NCBI RefSeq assembly: GCF_020181595.1
Contig: NZ_CP084028.1
Span: 1,585,647 to 1,649,646, forward strand
Reading direction: 5' to 3'
Origin: [Mycobacterium] vasticus
GTDB lineage: Bacteria > Actinomycetota > Actinomycetes > Mycobacteriales > Mycobacteriaceae
DNA: 64,000 nt
Shown: positions 33,409-42,604 of the stretch, one piece after another
Numbering within the stretch: position 1 is the stretch's first letter
How the letters are laid out: each line of letters starts with the position of its first letter
The notes under the pieces: model-generated
Seen by the model: the letters and a program-made list of their open reading frames with translations, nothing else
Database searches by the model: none
What the model was told of the DNA's origin: nothing
Program-made: the position numbers and the translations under genes

Positions 33409-34113
33409 TCAGGCGGCGAGCGTCGCGGCCAGCGCCGCCTCGGCCCGATCCAGCACGGTCGCGGCCACCAGGCGGTGCGCGCCGAGCGGTTCGGCCATCG
33501 GAATCCCGGCGCACGCAGCGTAATCGGCGACGCCGTCGGTGATCCGGCCGTGTGCCAGGAACCACGGCGCGATCATCACCCTGGTGGCGCCGCGCGCCTG
33601 GAGGCGCTCGACGGCCTGCTGCACCGACCCCTGTTGGGTGGCGAAAGCGACTTCGGTACCGGCCCAACGGGTCGCGCGGGACAACGGCGTGGCGACTCGT
33701 GCGGTCTGGGCGTTGGCCTCCTGGTGGGAGGAACCCACCGCGACCACCACCACACCGAGATCCGGGTCGAACCGGGACGCGCCGGCGGCGCTGATCCGCT
33801 CGCCGAGAACCTGTACCAGCCGGTCGTCCTCGCCCAGAGTGGGGGCCACCCGGACCGGAACGCCCGACTCCGCGATCACGGCCGGGATGTCGATGCGGGC
33901 GTGATAGGCGCTGGCCAACAGGAACGGGACGACCACACTGTCCTCGGCCACCGTGGTCAGCACGTCCCGCAGATTCGGCGTGCTGTGTTCGCAGAACGCC
34001 ACGCGCACATCGAAATCCGGCGCCACCCGGCGCAGGTGCCCGGCGATGGCCTCGGTGTTGGCGGCCGATCGCGGATCCCGGCTCCCGTGGGCCGTCAGGA
34101 CCAGCGTGGTCAC
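33409..34113 (-). CDS. che1: CbiX/SirB-type chelatase, likely siroheme-related
   Basis: The GTG at 34113 overlaps the cysH stop and gives 234 residues, VTTLVLTAHGSRDPRSAANT onward. It has the CbiX/SirB fold with the metal-site histidine in TAHGSRDP and a second repeat with IAPWFLAHGRITDGV. These enzymes insert cobalt or ferrous iron into sirohydrochlorin. Its place behind nirA and cysH points to iron insertion for siroheme, the NirA cofactor, as proposed for Rv2393. It is shorter than the Rv2393 protein as I recall it. Confidence 0.85.
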   Translation of the reverse strand: MTTLVLTAHGSRDPRSAANTEAIAGHLRRVAPDFDVRVAFCEHSTPNLRDVLTTVAEDSVVVPFLLASAYHARIDIPAVIAESGVPVRVAPTLGEDDRLVQVLGERISAAGASRFDPDLGVVVVAVGSSHQEANAQTARVATPLSRATRWAGTEVAFATQQGSVQQAVERLQARGATRVMIAPWFLAHGRITDGVADYAACAGIPMAEPLGAHRLVAATVLDRAEAALAATLAA

Positions 34114-34811
34114 GAGGCGTGCAGCCCGCATTCGGTCTTGGCCAGGCCCGCCCAGCGTCCGCTGCGGGGGTCGGCGCCGACCGCTGGCTTGACGGTGCAC
34201 GGCGCGCAGCCGATCGACGGATAGCCTTCGTCGATCAGCGGGTTGACCAGCACATTGTTCGCGGCGATGTAGGCGTTGAACTCCTCGTCGCTCCAAGCGG
34301 CGATGGGGTTGATCTTCACCAGTCCGAACTGATCGTCGAAGCTGATCAGCGGGGCATTGGCGCGCGTCGGCGCCTCCACCCGGCGCAGCCCGGTCACCCA
34401 TGCCGAATAGTTTTGCAGCGTTCGCGCCAGCGGCTCGACCTTGCGCATCCGGCAGCACGAGGCCGGATCGCGGGCGAACAGGTCCTTGCCGTGTGTGGCG
34501 TCCTGCTCGGCCACCGTCAACTTGGGTGTGACATTGATCAGCGAGATGTCGTACATCGCTTCGACGGCGTCGCGGGTGCCGATGGTCTCGGCGAAGTGAT
34601 AACCGGTGTCCAGGAACAGCACCGGCACACCCGGGCGCACCTTGGCCGCCAGATCCACCAGCACGGCGTCCTGCATGTTGGAGGCCGTCACCCAGCTTCC
34701 CGGGAAGTTCTCGTCGGTCCAGCGCAACAACGCGGTGGCGTCGGCGCCGTCGAGCTCGGCTGCGCCGCGCGCCGCCAGCTCCCGCAACTGCTCTTCGCTC
34801 CGGTCCCTCAT
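34110..34811 (-). CDS. cysH: Adenylylsulfate (APS) reductase
   Basis: CysH reduces adenosine 5'-phosphosulfate to sulfite with thioredoxin. The 233-residue protein carries the four iron-sulfur ligands that mark an APS rather than PAPS reductase: Cys119-Cys120 in SCCRMRK and Cys202/Cys205 in GCAPCT. The catalytic cysteine lies near the end (KTECGLH). LDTGYHFAET is the substrate-binding region. ATG 34811 overlaps the nirA stop. Counterpart of Rv2392. Confidence 0.96.
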   Translation of the reverse strand: MRDRSEEQLRELAARGAAELDGADATALLRWTDENFPGSWVTASNMQDAVLVDLAAKVRPGVPVLFLDTGYHFAETIGTRDAVEAMYDISLINVTPKLTVAEQDATHGKDLFARDPASCCRMRKVEPLARTLQNYSAWVTGLRRVEAPTRANAPLISFDDQFGLVKINPIAAWSDEEFNAYIAANNVLVNPLIDEGYPSIGCAPCTVKPAVGADPRSGRWAGLAKTECGLHAS

Positions 34812-36487
34812 CGCAGGTCGTCCTCCTCGGCACGCACCGCCCACTGGGCGAACCGCTCGCCGGCATTGCGGCCCTTGATGAAGTTGCGCACCACCCGCTC
34901 TATGTAGTCGCCGAGCTCGTCGTTGATCACCTTGTGCTGGCGCAGCTTTCGGCCGAACCCGCTGTCCTCACCCAGGCTGCCGCCCAGGTGCACCTGGAAG
35001 CCCGGGACCGAGTTGCCGTTACCGTCGTCGATCATCTGGCCCTTGAACCCGATGTCGGCGACCTGGATTCGGGCGCACGAGTTCGGGCAGCCGTTGATGT
35101 TGACCGTCACCGGCACGTCCAGCTGCGCGTTGAGGTCGGCCAGGCGCTTTTCGAGGTCGGGGACCAGGCTCTGGGCGCGCACCCGGGTCTCGACGAAGGA
35201 CAGCTTGCAGAACTCCAGGCCGGTGCAGGCCATCAGGTTGCGCCGCCACGGCGACGGGTTGGCCGGCAGGCCCAGCGCGTCCAGTTCGCCGGTCAGCCAG
35301 TCCAGCTTCTCGTCGGGGACGTCGAGGATGATCAGTTTCTGATACGGGGTGAGCCGCGCCCGGTCCGAGCCCACCTGCTCCATCAGCTCAGCCACCTTGA
35401 CCAGCGTGGTCCCGTTGACCCGACCGGAGATCGGGGCGACGCCGACGGCGTTGAGGCCGTTGCGGGTCTTCTGCACGCCGACGTGGTCGATGGTGGCGGT
35501 CGGCTTCTCCGGCGCCGGACCGTCGATGAGCTTGCGGCCCAGGAACTCGGTCTCGAGAACTTCCCTGAACTTCTCCGGCCCCCAGTCCTTGACCAGGAAC
35601 TTCAGCCGGGCCTTGGACCGCAGCCGGCGGTAGCCGTAGTCGCGGAACAGTCGAGTGACGGCTTCCCAGACCTCCGGCACCTCATCGAGCGGCACCCAGG
35701 CACCCAGCCGCTGGGCCAGCATCGGGTTGGTCGACAACCCGCCGCCGACCCACAGGTCCAGGCCGGGACCGTGCTCGGGATGCACCACGCCGATGAACGA
35801 GATGTCGTTGACCTCGTGGGCGACGTCCTGCAGCCCCGACACCGCGGTCTTGTACTTGCGCGGCAGGTTGGCGTAGTCGGGGTTGCCGATGTAGCGGCGG
35901 ACGATCTCGTCGAGCGCGGGGGACGGGTCGAGCACCTCGTCGAGGGACTCACCGGCCAGCGGGGAGCCGAGCATGCCGCGCGGGCAGTCGCCGCAGGCCT
36001 CGGTGGTCTGCAGACCGACGGCTCCCAGCCGGTCCCAGATCTCCGGCACCTTCTCGATCTCGATCCAGTGGTATTGCAGGTTCTGCCGGTCGGTGATGTC
36101 GGCGGTGCCGCGGGCGTAGTCCAGGGAGATCTGGCCCAGCAGGCGGACCGCCTCGGCTGAGAGCGCTTTGCCGTCGCAGCGCACCCGCATCATGAAGTAC
36201 TTGGCCTCCAGCAGGTCGGCGTTCTCGTCGCCGGTGAAGGTGCCGTCGTAGCCCTGTTCGCGCTGGGTGTAGAGCCCCATCCAGCGGAACCGGCCGCGCA
36301 GGTCGTCCTTGGTGATGGCGTCGAAGCCCTGCTTGGAGTAGACGTCGAGGATCCGGGCCCGCACGTTCAGCGCGGGGTCCTCCAGCTTGAACTGCTCGTT
36401 GGGGTTCTGCGGCTCGGTCTCACCGAGCGCCCACTGGGCCTCGCTGCGCTTGGCCCTGCTCGGCGGAGCACTGGGGGTGGCGGTCAT
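34808..36487 (-). CDS. nirA: Ferredoxin-dependent sulfite reductase
   Basis: NirA makes the six-electron reduction of sulfite to sulfide using siroheme and a coupled [4Fe-4S] cluster. The 559-residue protein has the cluster motifs MACTGLEFCKLSF and NGCPNSCAR near residues 425-475, and both ferredoxin-like half-domains. Named NirA (also SirA) after Rv2391. It is the first gene of nirA-cysH-che1. The ATG at 36487 has AAAGGAG upstream, and that sequence is the 3' arm of a hairpin (36493-36508). A cysteine-rich leader ORF lies about 100 bp upstream. Confidence 0.95.
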   Translation of the reverse strand: MTATPSAPPSRAKRSEAQWALGETEPQNPNEQFKLEDPALNVRARILDVYSKQGFDAITKDDLRGRFRWMGLYTQREQGYDGTFTGDENADLLEAKYFMMRVRCDGKALSAEAVRLLGQISLDYARGTADITDRQNLQYHWIEIEKVPEIWDRLGAVGLQTTEACGDCPRGMLGSPLAGESLDEVLDPSPALDEIVRRYIGNPDYANLPRKYKTAVSGLQDVAHEVNDISFIGVVHPEHGPGLDLWVGGGLSTNPMLAQRLGAWVPLDEVPEVWEAVTRLFRDYGYRRLRSKARLKFLVKDWGPEKFREVLETEFLGRKLIDGPAPEKPTATIDHVGVQKTRNGLNAVGVAPISGRVNGTTLVKVAELMEQVGSDRARLTPYQKLIILDVPDEKLDWLTGELDALGLPANPSPWRRNLMACTGLEFCKLSFVETRVRAQSLVPDLEKRLADLNAQLDVPVTVNINGCPNSCARIQVADIGFKGQMIDDGNGNSVPGFQVHLGGSLGEDSGFGRKLRQHKVINDELGDYIERVVRNFIKGRNAGERFAQWAVRAEEDDLR

Positions 36488-36492
36488 GGGTT

Positions 36493-36508
36493 CTCCTTTG
36501 GAAAGGAG
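36493..36508 (-). promoter_or_regulatory. Hairpin that sequesters the nirA ribosome binding site
   Basis: On the minus strand CTCCTTTCCAAAGGAG is a perfect inverted repeat: CTCCTT pairs with AAGGAG around a TCCA loop. AAGGAG is the nirA Shine-Dalgarno sequence, ending 5 bases before the ATG. A further small stem (CTGTCGGAGACAG) lies at 36529-36541, containing a GGAG that might compete for the CTCC arm; this last step is speculative. Confidence 0.6.
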
Positions 36509-36591
36509 CCGGCGGGATTGAGCGCGGACTGTCTCCGACAGCGCAGATCCTCACAGCCAGCTGGAAAAAACAGGTGGGCGGTTCTACGGCA

Positions 36592-36687
36592 TCAAGGCAG
36601 ACAGCGACAGCTGCATACCCGCTTGAAATCGACATGCCGACGAGCCACTAGGGCAACCCCAGAGGAGGTGCAGTGGGCGGCGGTCAT
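36592..36687 (-). CDS. Cysteine-rich leader peptide of the sulfite reduction operon
   Basis: This 31-residue ORF begins MTAAHCTSSGVALVA and ends RRHVDFKRVCSCRCLP, with four cysteines, three of them in CSCRC. The ATG lies 7 bases behind a CATAAT -10 box with no ribosome binding site, so it is probably leaderless. RRHVD-x-x-RV-x-S-x-x-C is the pattern of short actinobacterial leader peptides found upstream of sulfur-metabolism genes. The next gene is nirA, whose ribosome binding site is in a hairpin. The inferred role is cysteine-responsive attenuation. A GTG at 36648 within the same frame would give the conserved 18-residue core alone. Confidence 0.7.
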   Translation of the reverse strand: MTAAHCTSSGVALVARRHVDFKRVCSCRCLP

Positions 36688-36694
36688 AGCGGCG

Positions 36695-36700
36695 ATTATG
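36695..36700 (-). promoter_or_regulatory. -10 hexamer for the nirA leader ORF
   Basis: CATAAT on the minus strand matches TATAAT at five of six bases and ends 7 bases before the leader ATG at 36687. The same spacing is seen in front of the subI leader. Confidence 0.5.
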
Positions 36701-36817
36701 CCATGGATGCCGAAAATCTTCCTTACCGGCGCAGAGTTGTGATCAGCGTGAGCAAAACTCATCTCCGGGGCCCGGCCGCTCGGCGGCCGGGGAGAACGGA
36801 AGGTGGGTGGGGAAAGT

Positions 36818-37360
36818 ATGAGTGTGGTCGACTACGGGTGGGACCCGATTTGGGAGCCGCCGCCGGCTCCCGCGCCCCCGCCGCGCGCCAACGGACGTGC
36901 TCTGCTGCGGCGTTGGCTGGCGATCGCGACGCTGGTGGCCATCACCGGCTGCGGCGGCTGGCTGGCCGTCGAGCACTATGCATCGCACCTGGCCGGCACC
37001 GAAGCGCTCGAGGCCGCCGAGACGTATGCGTTGGCACTGACCAACATTGATGCCGACGACATCGATCGCGGATTTGCGCAGATCGCCGACGGCTCTACCG
37101 GGGAGTTCAAGGCGATGCACACGCGCTCCGGGGCCGCCCTCCGTCGCACGCTGATCGACAACGGGGCGACCGCGCGCGGCTATGTCGCAGAAGGCGTGGT
37201 CAAGTCCGCCGATCGCAGCCACGCGGTGGTGGTGCTGCTGGTCAACCAGTCGATACGCAACGCAGACAACCCCGAACCGGTGCTCGACCGCAGCCGGATC
37301 CGGATGACGATGGACAAGGTGGACGGCCGTTGGCTGGCCAGCAGGGTGGAGTTGGTATGA
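36818..37360 (+). CDS. Mce-associated-like membrane protein
   Basis: The ATG at 36818 gives 180 residues: a Pro-rich cytoplasmic N-terminus (about 30 residues), one TM helix ([20 protein letters not shown]) and an extracytoplasmic alpha/beta domain with [20 protein letters not shown] and [20 protein letters not shown]. This is the form of mycobacterial Mce-associated and related proteins. Counterpart of Rv2390c. It is coupled by ATGA overlap to an rpf gene, so the two are co-translated. It is divergent from the nirA leader. Function unknown. Confidence 0.75.
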   Translation: MSVVDYGWDPIWEPPPAPAPPPRANGRALLRRWLAIATLVAITGCGGWLAVEHYASHLAGTEALEAAETYALALTNIDADDIDRGFAQIADGSTGEFKAMHTRSGAALRRTLIDNGATARGYVAEGVVKSADRSHAVVVLLVNQSIRNADNPEPVLDRSRIRMTMDKVDGRWLASRVELV

Positions 37361-37761
37361 GCAAGTTCACAGTCCCGGCGGCCGGCGTGCTGCTGATCGC
37401 CGCCGCGTTGACCGGCCCGGCCCACGCCGACTCGATCAACTGGGAAGCCATAGCCAAGTGTGAATCCGGTGGCAACTGGTCGGCCGACACCGGCAACGGT
37501 GACTACGGCGGCCTGCAGATCAGCCCCGCGGCCTGGGATGCCAACGGGGGAGTTGGGTTGCCCTCGCAAGCCAGTCAGACACAGCAGATCGCCGTCGCCA
37601 AGCGGATCATGGCCAGCCAGGGCCCCGGGGCCTGGCCCACGTGTGCATCCCGCGGCGCGGCAGCCACCAGCGGTGACGGTTCGGCCCCGGTCGGATCGCT
37701 GACGCACTATCTGACGGCGCTGCTCGACGAGGCCGACGGGTCCGGCGCTGCGCCCTACTGA
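37357..37761 (+). CDS. rpfD: Resuscitation-promoting factor, transglycosylase-like
   Basis: The 134-residue protein starts at ATG 37357 with a signal peptide (cleaved near PAHADS) followed by the Rpf domain: [20 protein letters not shown], with the catalytic glutamate at residue 36 in KCESGGNW, and [15 protein letters not shown]. Rpf proteins cleave peptidoglycan glycan strands and help wake dormant cells. The location matches rpfD (Rv2389c). The C-terminus is short and lacks LysM or other cell-wall-binding modules. Confidence 0.9.
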   Translation: MSKFTVPAAGVLLIAAALTGPAHADSINWEAIAKCESGGNWSADTGNGDYGGLQISPAAWDANGGVGLPSQASQTQQIAVAKRIMASQGPGAWPTCASRGAAATSGDGSAPVGSLTHYLTALLDEADGSGAAPY

Positions 37762-37809
37762 GTTTCGCCGGTCAGCGCCGTCCCTCGTCGCGTGGGATGA
37801 TCTGGCCCT

Positions 37810-38991
37810 ATGACGCTCACCCCCACCGCGGTGGCATTGCCGGCCGTAGCGCCGGGTTCACGCGAACAGCGGGGCCCGTTCGGGGTGTATGTGCACGTGC
37901 CGTTCTGTTTCGCCCGGTGCGGGTACTGCGACTTCAACACCTACACCCCGGCGGAGCTGGGTGGCGCCAACCCCGATGAGTGGGTGGCGGCGCTGGCCCG
38001 CGAGCTGGAGCTGGCTGCCGCCCGACTGGGCGCCCCGCGGGCCGACACCGTTTTCGTCGGCGGTGGCACGCCGTCGCTGCTCGGTGCCGCACGACTGGTG
38101 CAGGTGCTCGACCGGGTCCGCGAGTCCTTCGGCCTGGCTGACGACGCCGAGGTCACCACCGAGGCCAATCCGGAGTCGACGTCGCCGGCGTTCTTCGAGG
38201 CGATCCGCGCGGCCGGTTACACCCGGGTGTCGCTGGGCATGCAGTCGGTGTCGCCGCGGGTGCTGGCCACCCTGGACCGGATCCACTCGCCGGGCCGCCC
38301 GGTGGCCGCCGCCCGAGAAGCGCTCGCCGCCGGCTTCGAGCACCTCAACATCGACCTGATCTACGGCACCCCGGGAGAGACCGACGACGACCTGCTGCGC
38401 TCGGTCCAGGCGGCGCTGGAAGCCGGCGTCGACCACGTCTCGGCCTACAGCCTGATCGTGGAGGACGGCACCGCGCTGGCCCGGCGGGTGCGCAGCGGGG
38501 AACTGCCCGCCCCCGACAACGACGTGCTCGCGCAGCGCTACGAGCTGGTCGACGCCACCCTGCGGGCCGCGGGTATGGACTGGTACGAGGTGTCCAACTG
38601 GAGCCGGCCCGGTGCCGCCTGCCGGCACAACCTGGGCTACTGGGGCGGTGGCCGGTGGTGGGGTGCGGGGCCCGGGGCGCACAGCTACGACGGCACGTTG
38701 CGCTATTGGAATGTCAAGCACCCCAACGCCTACGCGAAACTGCTGGGCGACGCTACGCTGCCGGTGGCTGGTTTCGAGGAGCTCTCCGAGCCGGACCACC
38801 ACGTCGAGCAGGTGATGCTGCGACTGCGGATGCGCGACGGGCTGGAACTGGCGATTCTGGATCCCGGCGAGCGGGAACGCGCCGCGGTGGCGGTCAGCGA
38901 CGGCCTGCTGCACACCGACGGGCAGCGGCTGGTGCTGACCGACCGCGGTCGGCTGCTGGCCGACGCGGTGGTGCGTTCGCTGCTGGGCTAG
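37810..38991 (+). CDS. hemW: Radical SAM protein HemW
   Basis: The 393-residue protein has the radical SAM motif CFARCGYC (Cys33, Cys37, Cys40) and the HemN/HemW family blocks VFVGGGTPSLL, VTTEANPES and LGMQSVSPRVLATLDRIHSP. It is annotated as HemN-like in M. tuberculosis (Rv2388c). Lack of the extra HemN cysteine context and its size favour HemW, a heme chaperone, over oxygen-independent coproporphyrinogen oxidase. The gene stands alone. Confidence 0.88.
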   Translation: MTLTPTAVALPAVAPGSREQRGPFGVYVHVPFCFARCGYCDFNTYTPAELGGANPDEWVAALARELELAAARLGAPRADTVFVGGGTPSLLGAARLVQVLDRVRESFGLADDAEVTTEANPESTSPAFFEAIRAAGYTRVSLGMQSVSPRVLATLDRIHSPGRPVAAAREALAAGFEHLNIDLIYGTPGETDDDLLRSVQAALEAGVDHVSAYSLIVEDGTALARRVRSGELPAPDNDVLAQRYELVDATLRAAGMDWYEVSNWSRPGAACRHNLGYWGGGRWWGAGPGAHSYDGTLRYWNVKHPNAYAKLLGDATLPVAGFEELSEPDHHVEQVMLRLRMRDGLELAILDPGERERAAVAVSDGLLHTDGQRLVLTDRGRLLADAVVRSLLG

Positions 38992-38998
38992 TCAGTCG

Positions 38999-39301
38999 TC
39001 AGCCGCTGAACCAGCCGCGGCCGCTGTCCCAGCTGCCGCAGATGCCGTTCAGGCAGCCGTGCCCGAAGCCGCCCTGGCCCGGGATGAAGCCGCCGCAGCC
39101 CTGCCAGTTGGCGTCGTGGCCGCAGCCGCCGCCACCTCCGCTGCCGTCGGGGCCACCGGAGCCGTGCGGCGCGGCGACGACCGTCTGGCTCGGGGTGCTC
39201 CCCGGTGTGCTCATCGCGATCACACAGGTCGGGGCTACCGCGATGGCCCCCGCGGCTGCCGCTGCGAACATCGGTCCAACGAGTTTCCGGATAGTTAGCA
39301 T
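38999..39301 (-). CDS. Small secreted Gly/Cys-rich protein (100 aa)
   Basis: The ATG at 39301 follows GAGTGTGGAGAC and gives MLTIRKLVGPMFAAAAAGAI, a signal peptide ending near VAPTCVIA. The mature part is dominated by glycine (GSGGPDGSGGGGGCGHDANW) and has four cysteines, in GCGHDANWQGCGG and HGCLNGICG, that could form two disulfides. A longer frame to 39529 exists but has no ribosome binding site. No family is recognised. Convergent with hemW. Confidence 0.6.
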   Translation of the reverse strand: MLTIRKLVGPMFAAAAAGAIAVAPTCVIAMSTPGSTPSQTVVAAPHGSGGPDGSGGGGGCGHDANWQGCGGFIPGQGGFGHGCLNGICGSWDSGRGWFSG

Positions 39302-39452
39302 GTCTCCACACTCCTCTCGGATGCCGCTGCTGCCAATGGTTCTGTGGGCAGTGATACCCACTTTTGACCGCCGGTAACACCTCACCGTGATGGGGCCGCA
39401 GTTACCGCCGTCACCGACCGTTGAAAACCGCAAATCTGCATCCAAAACGGAG

Positions 39453-39493
39453 CTGACAATACATTCACAGCAATACTCACTGCGAATTGTCAG
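39453..39493. repeat. Inverted repeat CTGACAAT / ATTGTCAG, possible operator
   Basis: CTGACAAT at 39453-39460 is a perfect inverse of ATTGTCAG at 39486-39493. The arms are 33 bases apart in phase, close to three helical turns, which fits cooperative protein binding in the AT-rich promoter region. Confidence 0.4.
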
Positions 39494-39563
39494 GTTGGAG
39501 TATCGTGGCGCGATTAATCCAGAGATCATGCTGTTAATCTGTGTATTTAGATACCGCAGTTAG

Positions 39564-39618
39564 CGTCACAAGCGAGGAGTGTGGTTGCCGATCCGGGCGT
39601 CTAGCAACGCTTGTGACG
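39564..39618. repeat. 11-bp inverted repeat with a 33-base loop
   Basis: CGTCACAAGCG (39564-39574) pairs perfectly with CGCTTGTGACG (39608-39618). It lies 82 bp upstream of the Rieske-fusion start and could form a 5' RNA stem-loop or be an operator. Confidence 0.5.
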
Positions 39619-39699
39619 GTTCTTGTCGGAAACCGTAGATGCGGATACACTGCCCGCGATAGAGCCGCAAACAAGGCGACCAGATGAAGGAGCGGCAGG

Positions 39700-40686
39700 A
39701 TGGCAGTTCAAGAGCGAGTGCTCGACTTTCTCGGTCGGCAGGAGTGGATCGACCGGCCGAGCTATCGGCTGGAGAACGTGTTGAGCTTCGTGTTCAACGC
39801 GTTCGGCGGCGCGCGCAACAGCGTGACCAACTTCTTGAACGGCGTCTGGCTCGGCCACCCGGTGCATCCGCCGCTGGCATCGCTGACCACCGGCGCCATC
39901 GGGACCACGGTGGCGCTGGATGCGCTGAGCCTGTTGCCCGGCAAGTCCTCGAGCGAGGTGCTCGACGCCTCGCGATTCGCCGAGCACGCGCTGGGGCTGG
40001 GGATTCTGGGCAACTTCGCCTCCGCGGCCACCGGGGTGACCGACTGGCAGCACACCCACGAGAAAGACCGGCGCATCGGCCTGGTCCACGGCGTTCTGAA
40101 CCTGATCGCAACCGGCCTCTACATCCAGTCCTGGCGGGACCGGCGCAACGGACGGCACCTGCGGGGCATCGTGACCAGTGCGGTGGGCTACAGCATCACC
40201 AGCAGCAGCGGTTTCCTGGGTGGTGCCCTGGTGTTCGGGTCGGGCATCGGCATGGATCAGTCCGGTGATCGGCTGCGCATCCACGACTGGACGCCGGTGC
40301 TGCCGGCGGCCGAGCTGCCCGCCGACAAGAAACTCAAGCGGATCGATGTCGACGGCGTGGGCGTGGTGTTGTGCCGTGACGGCGACGAGGTATCGGCGTT
40401 CGCCGGACTGTGCCCGCACCTGGCCGCCCCGATGGAGGACGGCTGGGTGGATCGCGGCAAGGTCGTCTGCCCCTGGCACGGTTCGCAGTTCGACGTGCAG
40501 ACCGGCGAGGTGGTGCGCGGACCGGCCGCCGCCCCGCTGCCGTGCTACCAGGCGCGGGTGCGCGCCGGGATGGTGGAACTGCGCGACGGCGCCCCGATTC
40601 CGCTCGGCGTGGCCCGAGAGAAGCACCTGGCTTCCAAGCCCCTGCAATGCGACGACAACTCAGAACCGAAGGAGATCGCACAATGA
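39700..40686 (+). CDS. Fusion of a DUF2231-type membrane domain and a Rieske [2Fe-2S] domain
   Basis: The ATG at 39700 follows AAGGAGCGGCAGG and gives 328 residues. The first 190 residues form a four-helix membrane module (WLGHPVHPPLASLTTGAIGT, with the His-rich HPVHP start of DUF2231, then LGILGNFASAATGVTDWQHT). The C-terminal part is a Rieske domain with cluster ligands in CPHLAAPMED and CPWHGSQFD around residues 238-260. Such proteins probably pass electrons at the membrane. The next gene, coupled by ATGA, was a hemerythrin, so both are redox or oxygen-handling proteins. Substrate unknown. Confidence 0.82.
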   Translation: MAVQERVLDFLGRQEWIDRPSYRLENVLSFVFNAFGGARNSVTNFLNGVWLGHPVHPPLASLTTGAIGTTVALDALSLLPGKSSSEVLDASRFAEHALGLGILGNFASAATGVTDWQHTHEKDRRIGLVHGVLNLIATGLYIQSWRDRRNGRHLRGIVTSAVGYSITSSSGFLGGALVFGSGIGMDQSGDRLRIHDWTPVLPAAELPADKKLKRIDVDGVGVVLCRDGDEVSAFAGLCPHLAAPMEDGWVDRGKVVCPWHGSQFDVQTGEVVRGPAAAPLPCYQARVRAGMVELRDGAPIPLGVAREKHLASKPLQCDDNSEPKEIAQ

Positions 40687-41170
40687 CCGACGCCTACACC
40701 GTTCTGCGGGACCACCACAACGTGCTGCGCGGGTTGGGCGGCCGGTTCAGGGCCGCGCCGGTCGGGTCGGCCGAGCGGGACGAGATCCTCGACGAGCTGC
40801 TGCGCGAGTTCACCATCCACATGAAGATCGAGGACGATATCTACTACCCGGCCCTGGCGGCGGCCAGCAAGCTGATCGCCATCGCGCACGCCGAGCATCG
40901 GCAGATCTACGACCAGCTGGCGGTGGCGTTGCGGACACCGGCAGCTCGCCGCGGCACGTCGACGAGTGGAATTCCTTCCTCACGGTGCTGGAGGCTCACG
41001 CCGACGAAGAGGAGCGCGACCTGGTGCCGCCGCCGGCGCCGGTCAACCTGAGCGACTCGGAGTTGGAAGACCTGGGCATCCGGATGGCCACGGAGATGCA
41101 GCGCCAGCGCGATTCCAGGTTCGAGCAGTTTCACGTTCGGGCGCGGGCGAAACTGCTGAAGGCGTTGTAG
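40683..41170 (+). pseudogene. Hemerythrin-domain protein disrupted by a frameshift
   Basis: The ATG at 40683 overlaps the Rieske-fusion stop and opens a hemerythrin HHE protein (LRDHHNVLRGLGGRF, EFTIHMKIEDDIYYPAL, AHAEHRQI). At about 40939/40940 the meaningful reading moves to another frame, SSPRHVDEWNSFLTVLEAHA, and continues through DEEERDLVPPPAP to a stop at 41170. In the first frame the protein would end at 41051 with a meaningless arginine-rich tail. One missing base after ACACC restores a normal protein of about 160 residues. Either this is a real pseudogene or a single-base sequencing error. Confidence 0.8.
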
Positions 41171-41207
41171 CCGGGTTGTGTTCCTGGACCGGAGCGGGCA
41201 CTTCTAA

Positions 41208-42576
<1,369 letters not shown>

Positions 42577-42604
42577 GCCCTACCGCCTCGTCGTCTCCGA
42601 AGCG

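Larger units (their letters stand above)
39302..39699. other. Intergenic region, AT-rich, with two inverted repeats
   Basis: About 400 bases without a supported gene separate the secreted protein from the Rieske fusion. The DNA around 39420-39570 is AT-rich. It holds two inverted repeats (39453-39493 and 39564-39618), both described separately. I find no RNA gene. Confidence 0.5.

Noticed and set aside
39302..39529. In-frame N-terminal extension of the small secreted protein, containing a Cys-rich YCCEC stretch
   Set aside because: It would place the signal peptide inside the protein and lacks a ribosome binding site; no -10 box with leaderless spacing was found, so it was not called a cysteine leader.
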